This document shows, piece after piece, positions 7,465 through 15,037 of a stretch of 64,000 nt of DNA. Location: NCBI RefSeq assembly GCF_006542765.1, contig NZ_SKCD01000010.1, positions 1-64,000 of the forward strand, given 5' to 3'. Source of the stretch: Paenibacillus luteus. GTDB lineage: Bacteria > Bacillota > Bacilli > Paenibacillales > Paenibacillaceae. How positions within the stretch are numbered: the stretch's first letter is position 1; each line of letters begins with the position of its first letter. Position numbers and translations under genes: made by a program. A model generated the notes under the pieces. It saw only the letters and a program-made list of their open reading frames with translations. It was not told where the DNA came from and searched no databases.

Positions 7465-7662
7465 CTATAAAAGCCCCGCCTGCTTCAAGATACTTTTTAC
7501 TGTTTTAATCGGTATATCTTTGTTTGGGTGTGGGATGGTTACTTTACCCGGCTTAGTTTTGTGTTTGTACTGTCGATGATCGCCTACGGTATGTACTAAG
7601 AACCAACCATTTGCTTCAATCAATTTTACCATGTCTTTTGATGATTTACCTTTTAAGTTCAT
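7465..7662 (-). CDS. hicA: HicA-type mRNA interferase toxin
   Basis: A 65-residue HicA toxin, an RNase with a double-stranded-RNA-binding-like fold. The family pattern is present: 'GKSSKDMVKLIEANGW' then 'GDHRQYKH' with the catalytic histidine (H29), then 'KVTIPHPNKDIPIKTVKSILKQAGL'. It is the first gene of the leftward hicA-hicB pair; GAGGAGGGCGCT precedes the ATG. In a prophage such pairs stabilise the element or act against other phages; which applies here is unknown. Confidence 0.92.
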   Translation of the reverse strand: MNLKGKSSKDMVKLIEANGWFLVHTVGDHRQYKHKTKPGKVTIPHPNKDIPIKTVKSILKQAGLL

Positions 7663-7688
7663 AGCGCCCTCCTCTCATTAATATAATA

Positions 7689-7739
7689 ACACGTATTAAA
7701 GTACGTGTAAATAATTATTTTACGTATTATTACACGTGT
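7689..7739 (-). promoter_or_regulatory. Palindromes upstream of hicAB, likely HicB operator
   Basis: ACACGTA (7689-7695) and TACGTGT (7702-7708) form a 7-bp inverted repeat, and a second related site, TACGTATTATTACACGTGT, follows at 7721-7739 containing the palindrome ACACGTGT. The position directly before hicA fits autoregulation by the ribbon-helix-helix domain of HicB. Confidence 0.5.
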
Positions 7740-7829
7740 TACCGTATATTTCAATGCCGAATGTCCCGATTTGCGGGTAAGTGAGCGTGTAAATAGAATA
7801 GACACGCAGCTCGATTTCCCAATAGGAGT

Positions 7830-8426
7830 TGTGCGATATCAAAAGTCCCTCTTTACACTCACATAACATCCATATTTAGACGATAAGTTGTGTCCAATCC
7901 TCCCGAAGTTGGGGGATCTATAGTATCAGCGGATAATTTTACGTCGAAGTGTACAGATCTACGTCCGCAAACGACTAAACACGTATAAGCCGAAATAAAT
8001 CCCTCTAGAGTGTGCGAACCGTCGAGGTTACCGCAGATAATACGATATCATCGAACAAATTTGCGCCAGCGTGTGCGAAAAGCTATATGCGATTTGTATT
8101 AACGTATGTACCAATTTCGCAATACGTCGTAGATAAATAGAGTATGAGCCGAAATAAATCCTCGCTGATATGTGCGAATTCAAATCGGCTGGCGTTAATA
8201 AAGTAACTGCAAAAGATTTGTGCAAGAACGATTCGGCGTTCGGTATATACCAGTATACGTCCCAATATGTGCGATACGAAATCGGCCGTCGTCAATAAAG
8301 TAAAAGCGGAAAAATGTGCGAGAGCAAAAGTGTGTCCGAATAATACAGTGTCATTAAAAAGTTTACGGGAAGTTGTGCGAGACACAGGTTGAAAAACGAC
8401 TATGTAAGTATACAGCGAATGTACGA
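7830..8426. repeat. Iteron-like array of TGTGCGA repeats in a gene-free region
   Basis: The 846 bases between hicA and the next gene (7663-8508) contain no supported gene. TGTGCGA occurs exactly at 7830, 8011, 8072, 8171, 8268, 8315 and 8374, with variants TGTACCA (8107), TGTGCAA (8219), TGTCCGA (8333) and TGTACGA (8420). From 8171 several copies are spaced 46-49 bases apart. A longer companion motif, (A)ATCGGCyGgCGTTAATAA(A/C)GTA, recurs at about 8184, 8281 and 8433, and GCCGAAATAAATCC occurs twice (7989, 8148). Such arrays are typical of replication origins (iterons) or multi-site regulatory regions. It lies directly upstream of the replication-region genes. Confidence 0.65.
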
Positions 8427-8508
8427 AACGCGATCGGCCAGCGTTAATAACGTATAGGGTGCGGATTCGTCGGCGACCGGCGAGAAATAACGTAAAGGAG
8501 GAACCGTT

Positions 8509-9438
8509 GTGAAAACTCAGAAACGCACCTCGCATGTATTTTCGACTAGCTTGCCGGAAATTGAAGCGGAATTAGCTGAATTTCTATGCGTGATCAACGC
8601 GGCGGATAAAACAACAGGCAACGCGGTGTTAGAAATAGGTAGGCGGCTAGTGTTCGTAAAAGAGAACCATACGAAACACGGAGAATGGATTCCGTGGCTC
8701 AAACGTGTGGGGATTGCGAAAAGAACGGCACAGAGTTACGTGAAGGCTTTTGAACAATTCGGAAATGTGCCGCTGGCTGCGCTTTTGAGTGCGTCAAAAA
8801 TGTTCGAGTTAGCTTCGCTGCCACCCGAAATAAATATATCCGAATTCCTCGCGTGTGAGCACACCGTCCCTTCGTCCGGAGAGCAGAAAACCGTAAGCCT
8901 GATGACGAAGGAGGAGATTCGGGAAGTTGTGCGTTTTGAACGGGAGCGCGTAGGACTAGTAAAACCGAAACAACCGAAGCCAGCCGCGGCCGAGAAGACT
9001 CAACCACCAACGAACCGTTTTGATTCGCTCACACTCGATCAGGACAAGCGCGATATCTTGTACGGAATGCCGCTGGCGGCTGCGTTAAGAGTCGCCGATC
9101 TAGAGAGCGTTGAAATGAACGCAATGTTAAACGTAGCATCGAAACTATCCGGTCGTTTATTCGCCGAAAACTACACCGAAATCCTAGCGGACGTAGACGG
9201 CGGGAAGAAAGCATCCGATATCATCCGTAAATATAAGAAGCCGGCGAATAAGCAACCGCTAAGCGGTCTTACTATCGATCCCTACGAAATACTAGGCGTT
9301 TGGGACGGCGACAGCGATGCGGATGTTAAGAGGAAGTACCGTGCGTTGGTTCAGAAGGTTCATCCGGATAAGGGCGGCTCTGAATTACTATTTAAAATCG
9401 TTAACGCGGCATGGGAAGCGTATCAGGACGGCTATTAA
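8509..9438 (+). CDS. DUF3102 domain fused to a C-terminal J domain
   Basis: A 309-residue protein. Residues about 15-85 resemble DUF3102 ('VLEIGRRLVFVKENHTKHGE', 'WIPWLKRVGIAKRTAQSYVK'), a helical, probably DNA-binding domain found in plasmid and phage proteins. The last ~55 residues are a J domain: 'DPYEILGVWDGDSDADVKRK', 'YRALVQKVHPDKGG', with the HPD motif needed to stimulate DnaK, then 'FKIVNAAWEAYQ'. GTG start with AAAGGAGGAACC. It is the first gene after the iteron-like array. A role in remodelling an initiation complex with host DnaK, as DnaJ does for phage lambda and P1, is inferred. Confidence 0.8.
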   Translation: MKTQKRTSHVFSTSLPEIEAELAEFLCVINAADKTTGNAVLEIGRRLVFVKENHTKHGEWIPWLKRVGIAKRTAQSYVKAFEQFGNVPLAALLSASKMFELASLPPEINISEFLACEHTVPSSGEQKTVSLMTKEEIREVVRFERERVGLVKPKQPKPAAAEKTQPPTNRFDSLTLDQDKRDILYGMPLAAALRVADLESVEMNAMLNVASKLSGRLFAENYTEILADVDGGKKASDIIRKYKKPANKQPLSGLTIDPYEILGVWDGDSDADVKRKYRALVQKVHPDKGGSELLFKIVNAAWEAYQDGY

Positions 9439-9497
9439 AATACGCGGTAAGTCGCCGCTTAATATAAACCAAAATATGAATCGTGGAGGGATTACGA

Positions 9498-10358
9498 ATG
9501 AATCAGCTACAACAACTGTTTAATTACGAAGGCAACGAAGTAAGGACGGTATTGGTAGAGGGCGAGCCGTGGTTTATTGCGAAAGATGTTTGTACAGTTC
9601 TAGAAGTGAACAACGTAGGACAAGCATTAACGCGACTAGATGCTGACGAGAAGGCTGATGTCATTTTAAATGATGGCAGCCAGGGACGGAATTTTTCAGC
9701 CGTAAGTGAGTCCGGTTTATACTCTTTAATCCTCGGTAGTCGCAAACCGCAAGCCCGCGCGTTCAAGCGTTGGGTCACTTCCGAGGTTCTTCCGTCAATC
9801 CGTAAAACAGGCGGCTACAACGCCCTCGCCGTTCCTTCTTACGCGATCGAGGATCGAGTTGCACGCGCTAAGCGTTGGATTGAGGAAGAAGAGGCGCGGC
9901 TGGCGCTGGAACTCGAAACACAGCGACAGGTTACGTTGCTGACCGAGCAGGCTCCGAAAATATCGTACTACGAACGCATTCTCGCATCGCACGATTCGCT
10001 AACTGTCGGGCAGATTGCGAAAGACTACGGACTTACCGCAGATTTGCTCAATCAAATACTAAAGAAAGAAGGGGTCCAGTACAAAACAGGCGGTCAATGG
10101 GTATTAAAGTCAGTTCATATACGCAAGGGGTACACGGAGTCCAAAACTGGTACCCGCGGCGATAAGGGCTCATTCGTATTTACGAAGTGGACACAGAAAG
10201 GGCGGTTATTTATCCACGAACTACTGGCGGATATCGACGTACAACCGAACGGAGAGGGGAACGCAGCAAGAGCTATGTTGGAGCGGACTAAGCGACGTTC
10301 GCCACAAAGCCAACGACCGCGCAAGCTAGTAGTAATACAACAGCCGATGAGTAGATAA
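9498..10358 (+). CDS. Phage antirepressor, BRO-N and KilAC domains
   Basis: A 286-residue antirepressor. The N-terminal BRO/prophage antirepressor domain is clear (about residues 1-105: 'LFNYEGNEVRTVLVEGEPWF', 'AKDVCTVLEVNN', 'VSESGLYSLILGSRKPQA', 'FKRWVTSEVLPSIRKTGGY'). A coiled-coil-like linker follows, then an ANT/KilAC domain ('QIAKDYGLTADLLNQILKKE', 'GVQYKTGGQWVL', 'FTKWTQKGRLFIHELL'). ATG at 9498 follows GGAGGG; an in-frame GTG at 9483 overlaps that site. Family members bind DNA and counter repressors; the target here is unknown. Confidence 0.88.
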   Translation: MNQLQQLFNYEGNEVRTVLVEGEPWFIAKDVCTVLEVNNVGQALTRLDADEKADVILNDGSQGRNFSAVSESGLYSLILGSRKPQARAFKRWVTSEVLPSIRKTGGYNALAVPSYAIEDRVARAKRWIEEEEARLALELETQRQVTLLTEQAPKISYYERILASHDSLTVGQIAKDYGLTADLLNQILKKEGVQYKTGGQWVLKSVHIRKGYTESKTGTRGDKGSFVFTKWTQKGRLFIHELLADIDVQPNGEGNAARAMLERTKRRSPQSQRPRKLVVIQQPMSR

Positions 10359-10458
10359 TCCATACGCGCAGATAGAACGGCACGGGAGGCGTAAAGCACA
10401 CTTATAAGGCGCCTCTCTGGCGTGTCGGCCCGCTAAGAAGAAGAAGAAGAGGAGGATT

Positions 10459-10551
10459 ATGATGATGCGATTTTGGAATACGCAGAGAATACACAGGCAG
10501 CTGGCGAGCGTCGCTGTGAACAACTCGTTTCAGATTACAGTCCGGAACTAA
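10459..10551 (+). CDS. Possible 28-30-residue miniprotein
   Basis: Three consecutive ATG codons (10459, 10462, 10465) follow a purine run ending AGAGGAGG, and open a frame of at most 30 codons: M(MM)RFWNTQRIHRQLASVAV and so on, ending in TAA at 10551. The third ATG is best spaced (nine bases). Basic, with no known family. The rest of the stretch 10359-10592 shows nothing else. It may be a leader or a true small protein; the strong binding site is the main support. Confidence 0.35.
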   Translation: MMMRFWNTQRIHRQLASVAVNNSFQITVRN

Positions 10552-10592
10552 CTTGCTCTTAACATAGGCTGAAGAAAGGCGGGAAAGGACAA

Positions 10593-13145
10593 ATGGCGCA
10601 AAGATACCTATCAAAGCAGGTGTTCGTGTACAACGTGGATACGTCAGCATTCTATACTGAAGAGGAGGTTACCCTTCATACAGAGATAAAAGCGCTAAAG
10701 CGGGCGAAAAAGGCCGCTACCGATAAAGAACAGGCACGGACCATCCGCGCGAGTCTGCGTAGGTCACAAGCGCTCCTACGCACGTATTTCGACACGGACA
10801 GTAGCGTCAGGCATCTACGCGAGGAACGTATGACGGATAGGGCGGTTATTTCTCTATTTGAATCCGCGTTGACCCGTACGCTAGGTATTGAGCCTGCGGA
10901 GGTCACAAAGGAGTTGATAGTGGTAGAGACATATTTTCAAAGTGTGCTCCGTTCTCTGATCTTGAACGGTTTTATCTACCAAAACGAAAAGTACGTGTGC
11001 TTAACCGCCAGTGCCGGACAGATTCGCGAGCATAAGACCGTATTCATTCGCGAAAGTGCTTGGCTTGAACATGAAGGCTCGCTAACTGCGGGGCTCAGTG
11101 TCGATATGATTAACGCAAAGGGCGGCACGAATACGAATAAATATCTCGCTTATTTAGCGTTGTCTAATTCCGCGACCGAACCATGGCGAAATTTTCGAAT
11201 TGATAGAGCTATCGTAGTCGACGATATGGAGTTTCCCGTGAAGAGTCTCGTTGATCATATCGATTGCGAATCGTTCGAGATTACGCGACAAGTAATGCCG
11301 GTTAAAATTAATCACACGGACGGCTGCGGCATGATCTTACCTCGCAAAAGCAGAAAAAGCTTTATGGTCAGGATGCCGTGGGTGAAGGGACTCCTCGTAC
11401 CATTCCCGTTCGACAAGTTTGCACAAGAGAACGGGACACGTGTCGTAAAAGATATCTATGGCAGAGAGTGGGATATCGTCAAGGATGAGATCGAAGTTAT
11501 ATTTACAAAGAGTCAATTCAAGATGTGGAAGTTTTACGAAAGCTGGCAACAGTACACGGAAAATTTCAAACAATACGGCTGCCAGGCCGCTAAGTGTGCT
11601 GAAGAACCTGAAGAGTTTGCGCAGGCGAAATCGAATTATCAGATGTTGCAGACTCTTACAGATATGACTGACACAGAGTTGAGGCGGTTAACTACGCAAA
11701 CGGCAAGAGATATCGTCAGTATCGGCAGCGACCGTGCCACAATGCTTAAATTGATGGGAGTTACGTCCGCAAACAAACGAAAAGGTTACTATCAACAGGC
11801 GCTTGAACTGTATCCGGAACTACTTGCCGACGAATACAGCCGCCAGCAACTCAAAGCCATAAAAAAAAGCACGGTCACGAGGGCTCGCGCAGGAAAGTTT
11901 GAAATTGACGGGGTTTATACGTATATCATCCCTGATCTATACGCCTTCTGCGAGTGGTTATTTTTAGGTTGCAAGCAACCTAAAGGTCTTTTAGCTGACG
12001 GAGAGGTATCGTGCAGCGTCTACGGAGGAGGTATCAAACTAGACTGTCTTCGGAGCCCACATTTGTATCGCGAACACGCGATCCGGGTGAATTCGGTAAG
12101 TGACGAAACGAAACGATGGTTTAAGACTCGCGGAATCTATACGAGTTGCCACGATCCTATAAGTAAGCTACTCATGTTCGATTGCGACGGTGATAAGGCG
12201 CTTGTAATCCGTGATCAAACGTTAGTATCGGTAGCTGAGCGCCATATGAAAGGTATCGTACCGCTACATTACGAAATGAAAACGGCCACGACCGAACTCC
12301 TTAACGGTGAAAGCACGTTTAACGGTCTTCACGCGGCGCATACTGGCGGAAACATAGGAGAAGTCAGCAATAATATCGCGAAGGTTTGGAACAGCTCTAG
12401 CTTCAACCTAGACGCAGTTAAGATACTCTGCTGTATTAATAACTTCGTAATCGACTATGCCAAAACGCTTTACAAACCAATCTTACCAACCGGGATTAAA
12501 TCGATGATCCAGGAGTATACACGCACTAAAGTACCGTATTTCTTCAGATATGTGAAAGGAAAGGAGGTTGAGAAGGTAGCGCCAGTTACTCGATCGGCAG
12601 TTAACCGGTTGCGAACGCTAATTCCAAATAAGCGGATAAACTTCAGCGCGGCGAACCTCGGCAATTTCAACTATCAACAATTAATGCGAAATAAACGCGT
12701 CACGCTTAGATCAGATAGCGCCGAAGCGATTATAGAAAAATATAAGGAGCTGGATACACGCAAGTATTCGATGTCTCACGAGACGATCGACGGCAAAGAT
12801 AGCACGTTCATGTACGTTAATATCCGGAATCAGCTACTCGCAGTCAATGAGCACTTAGACTACGTGGTAGACGTGCTAATAAAATACCTATACGTCGAGA
12901 AAGTAAGCAGTTTCAAAACGACGCTATGGTCCAGTTTCGGCGATGTAATCGTGAGAAATTTAAGGAACAATATCGAGGACAGACTCGAAGATGGTTTTAT
13001 CCTGTGCGCTGACTGCGGGGAGCGTACGGAGTTAATCAAGCAGCGTCAAATCCGTTGCCACGGCTGCCACCAAACGCGTACAAGAGAGCGCAAGAGGCTT
13101 CGAATGCAACGAGAAAGAAGGTGCGATGTTGCCGCGAGTTCGTAG
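10593..13145 (+). CDS. YonO-like single-chain RNA polymerase (double-psi beta-barrel)
   Basis: An 850-residue protein. Around residues 484-540 it carries 'DCLRSPHLYREH' followed about 40 residues later by 'LLMFDCDGDKALVI' (D530-x-D532-G-D534). In multisubunit RNA polymerase beta' the order NRxPTLHR then NADFDGD, about 35 residues apart, binds the catalytic Mg2+; SPbeta YonO and QDE-1-type enzymes keep DxDGD in one chain. The C-terminus has a zinc-ribbon pattern, C805-x2-C808-x13-C822-x2-C825, and a basic tail. YonO is known to transcribe late SPbeta genes; the same role is inferred here. ATG with GGGAAAGG upstream. Middle part rich in Lys and Arg. Alternative: a diverged enzyme acting in replication priming. 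Confidence 0.75.
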   Translation: MAQRYLSKQVFVYNVDTSAFYTEEEVTLHTEIKALKRAKKAATDKEQARTIRASLRRSQALLRTYFDTDSSVRHLREERMTDRAVISLFESALTRTLGIEPAEVTKELIVVETYFQSVLRSLILNGFIYQNEKYVCLTASAGQIREHKTVFIRESAWLEHEGSLTAGLSVDMINAKGGTNTNKYLAYLALSNSATEPWRNFRIDRAIVVDDMEFPVKSLVDHIDCESFEITRQVMPVKINHTDGCGMILPRKSRKSFMVRMPWVKGLLVPFPFDKFAQENGTRVVKDIYGREWDIVKDEIEVIFTKSQFKMWKFYESWQQYTENFKQYGCQAAKCAEEPEEFAQAKSNYQMLQTLTDMTDTELRRLTTQTARDIVSIGSDRATMLKLMGVTSANKRKGYYQQALELYPELLADEYSRQQLKAIKKSTVTRARAGKFEIDGVYTYIIPDLYAFCEWLFLGCKQPKGLLADGEVSCSVYGGGIKLDCLRSPHLYREHAIRVNSVSDETKRWFKTRGIYTSCHDPISKLLMFDCDGDKALVIRDQTLVSVAERHMKGIVPLHYEMKTATTELLNGESTFNGLHAAHTGGNIGEVSNNIAKVWNSSSFNLDAVKILCCINNFVIDYAKTLYKPILPTGIKSMIQEYTRTKVPYFFRYVKGKEVEKVAPVTRSAVNRLRTLIPNKRINFSAANLGNFNYQQLMRNKRVTLRSDSAEAIIEKYKELDTRKYSMSHETIDGKDSTFMYVNIRNQLLAVNEHLDYVVDVLIKYLYVEKVSSFKTTLWSSFGDVIVRNLRNNIEDRLEDGFILCADCGERTELIKQRQIRCHGCHQTRTRERKRLRMQRERRCDVAASS

Positions 13146-13261
13146 CAGAATCCGCATAGGACGGGGCTTTTCGCAGGTGGACGTGAAAAATCACACGCCA
13201 AAATTACCGAGAAGCCATACGTAGTAAGGGTTTCCGGCTCTTTTCGTTAATGGTGATAAAG

Positions 13262-13310
13262 GGAGAGAATTAACCTAATGAACCACTTTACAGAGGTAGC
13301 TCTCCTTCTT
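13262..13310 (+). terminator. Possible terminator after the polymerase gene
   Basis: GGAGAG at 13262-13267 and CTCTCC at 13300-13305, with a long loop, are followed by TTCTTTTTT. The long loop makes it only moderately convincing. It separates the polymerase gene from the small genes that follow. Confidence 0.45.
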
Positions 13311-13352
13311 TTTTATTGGGTAGATATAAATATCCAATATAAATTTATCACA

Positions 13353-13370
13353 TTGACAGTGTCGTGTCAA
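13353..13370. promoter_or_regulatory. 18-bp palindrome upstream of a small gene
   Basis: TTGACA-6-TGTCAA, a perfect 6-bp dyad, lies 30 bases before the small gene at 13400 within AT-rich sequence. TTGACA could be a -35 element but no good -10 follows at 17 bases. It may be an operator. Confidence 0.35.
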
Positions 13371-13399
13371 GCGGTGCCGTCTACGGGAGGGATTTCTGC

Positions 13400-13501
13400 G
13401 TGAAATATACAGTAGACAAACACGGAATAGTAACCGTTATTCGAGAAGATTCAATCGTGACAGAGATTGAGGAAATGCCCGAACTACTTACGAAAGAATA
13501 G
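13400..13501 (+). CDS. 33-residue small acidic protein
   Basis: A 33-residue frame from GTG to TAG with GGGAGGG nine bases upstream. The product starts MKYTVDKHGIVTVIRE and ends IEEMPELLTKE, acidic and probably a short beta-hairpin plus helix. No family recognised. It stands alone between the polymerase gene and the gene at 13541. Confidence 0.5.
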   Translation: MKYTVDKHGIVTVIREDSIVTEIEEMPELLTKE

Positions 13502-13540
13502 TAAACTAGCGTGTAATTCTTCTTTGGAGGCGATGTTGGA

Positions 13541-14041
13541 GTGAATAGATATCAGGAATTTTTATTAATTACGGAAGAGTTCATAAAACGCGAGGTAGAT
13601 CTCGCTACGGCACGCTCATTATCAGACGAAGCATTTGGACGATTCATCGAGAAAATGGTAATCGTACTAAGCCGGCAAACATTTCCGAAGCGAACATACA
13701 ACTTAAACAAAAACAGTGTGCGTCAGATTTTTACGGACGTGCTATTCGATATAACGCAAACTAAATCCTTATCATTGAACGAGAAGAATGCGTATAGCTA
13801 CATTACAACGTTCAAAGAGTACCGCCTTGTTTTCGCTAAAACGAAGAAGGAGGCGCGTGAGATTATCAGCAAGCTTCCGTTAATGACGATGAGTGCAATC
13901 GGACGCTGGGATTCATTGCAGAAGGTTAGCGCGATCTTCAAATCTCACGTAGTAACGGAGAAAGGTGAGAAGCGCAAGTGGGACGACCCTTGGCTGCATA
14001 CGATCAATTTGTATGGTAATGGAGGTAATCTCAATGACTAA
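13541..14041 (+). CDS. Hypothetical phage protein
   Basis: A 166-residue basic, mostly helical protein. No family recognised. It contains 'SVRQIFTDVLFDITQTKSLS' and 'NAYSYITTFKEYRLVFAKTK', the length and charge being compatible with a regulatory or replication accessory protein. GTG start with GGAGG upstream. The frame ends inside the start region of the next gene (overlap 14034-14041), so the two are coupled. Confidence 0.6.
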   Translation: MNRYQEFLLITEEFIKREVDLATARSLSDEAFGRFIEKMVIVLSRQTFPKRTYNLNKNSVRQIFTDVLFDITQTKSLSLNEKNAYSYITTFKEYRLVFAKTKKEAREIISKLPLMTMSAIGRWDSLQKVSAIFKSHVVTEKGEKRKWDDPWLHTINLYGNGGNLND

Positions 14042-14204
14042 CGCTTACTTGTACTGTTATTCGCCGACGATGTTTCATTTCTTGCGCGCGAAAGGCATCC
14101 GCTATATTTGCGTAGGCGTGAACGAGCGGTCAGGCGGTCGATTTTGGCTGTTCGAAAAAAGCGAGGAAGTAAAGAGTACACTGGATGACTATAACGCCAA
14201 GTAA
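14034..14204 (+). CDS. DUF5659-like small protein
   Basis: A 56-residue protein with the pattern 'YLYCYSPTMFHFLRAKGIRY', 'GGRFWLFEKSEEVKSTLDDYN'. This resembles DUF5659, a small domain seen in phages and Firmicutes (cysteine or tyrosine near the start, 'fwvFe.t.el...l..y' at the end). ATG at 14034 follows GGAGGTAATC and overlaps the end of the upstream gene. Function unknown. Confidence 0.6.
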   Translation: MTNAYLYCYSPTMFHFLRAKGIRYICVGVNERSGGRFWLFEKSEEVKSTLDDYNAK

Positions 14205-14236
14205 GCGGTCCACTATGGAGTAGGAGCGTGGAGTGA

Positions 14237-14677
14237 TTGAGCACAGACCGGAATTTTACGAAAGTCCCAAACGCTATATTTACGCTGTACACGCGGCTAC
14301 CGGACTTCAAGGCAGACCACGCTTTGTTGTACGTGTACCTCTGCGCCAGGTTAAACCGCAACTACGGGTACGCATTCCCTTCGACGGACGATATCGCACA
14401 TGCGTTAAACTGCGGTATTAACCAGGTCGTCACATATAAGCGAGTATTAAGAAAATACCGTTTGATAACGACTAAGAGGCACCCAACGTTAGGCAACGAT
14501 ATGTATTTTATTCATCCTCCGATCGATAATGAAGCGGAGTTCTACGGCAAATATGAAGAAGCTCGCGAGTATTATGAGCGCAGGTCGGCGCAATTTGCTT
14601 CAAGAGGAGCGCGGCCAAAACGTGCCGAACCGGACGAAGTACCGGACCATATAGCGAAGTTTACGGCGTGGTTATAG
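14237..14677 (+). CDS. Helix-turn-helix replication-type protein
   Basis: A 146-residue protein with an N-terminal winged helix resembling the HTH_36 / phage replisome organiser N-terminal domain: 'FTKVPNAIFTLYTRLPDFKA', 'HALLYVYLCARLNRNYG', 'PSTDDIAHALNCGINQVV', 'RVLRKYRLI' (about residues 6-85). The C-terminal part is charged with no domain I recognise. Start is TTG, with TAGGAG and GGAG before it. Related proteins bind the phage origin and recruit host helicase loaders. Repeated TCACCGTTTTAGTGA sites just downstream could be its targets, by inference. Confidence 0.7.
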   Translation: MSTDRNFTKVPNAIFTLYTRLPDFKADHALLYVYLCARLNRNYGYAFPSTDDIAHALNCGINQVVTYKRVLRKYRLITTKRHPTLGNDMYFIHPPIDNEAEFYGKYEEAREYYERRSAQFASRGARPKRAEPDEVPDHIAKFTAWL

Positions 14678-14685
14678 CGGTCAAA

Positions 14686-14790
14686 TCACCGTTTTAGTGA
14701 TCGAGCTATCCCCGAAACAGTGATCCGCCTATCACCGTTTTAGTGACGTATATAGATCTACGCGATAAAGATATACGTATAAAGATATAC
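14686..14790. repeat. Repeated operator-like sites downstream of the HTH gene
   Basis: TCACCGTTTTAGTGA occurs at 14686-14700 and 14732-14746, 46 bases apart. It is itself a TCAC-7-GTGA dyad, and an inverted half (GAAACAGTGA) lies between the copies. Just after, ATAAAGATATAC is repeated at 14765-14776 and 14779-14790. The whole 360-base gap (14678-15037) has no gene; it also holds a terminator at 14929. The sites could bind the neighbouring helix-turn-helix protein. Confidence 0.55.
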
Positions 14791-14928
14791 AAAACATACC
14801 GCGTCGTCACATAAACCGTTCCTAGCGACATTTCGTCAGATAAAAGAAATCGTCCTCATGTAACAGTTTGGACGCGTAGGAATTTGACGCGGACAATGAG
14901 GCGCAGCCGAAGCTGGTACTTATCATTT

Positions 14929-14972
14929 AGACTCGCGTTGGATCATAATGATCCTGCGTTGAGTCTTTTCTT
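14929..14972 (+). terminator. Terminator before the packaging genes
   Basis: GACTC (14930-14934) pairs with GAGTC (14961-14965), with an inner GGATCAT/ATGATCC stem, followed by TTTTCTT. It separates the early/replication genes from the late packaging genes. Confidence 0.7.
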
Positions 14973-15037
14973 ATGTTCCCGTATGGCTTCAAAGCCGTTC
15001 GTGAACGTACGTAAATACAAACGGAGGTGAACGTAAT

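Noticed and set aside
8083..8535. 150-residue open frame on the minus strand across the repeat array, and another at 8028-8225
   Set aside because: The product repeats the same motifs because the DNA is repetitive; no ribosome binding site, and it runs into the start of the DUF3102-J gene. Taken as a by-product of the repeats.
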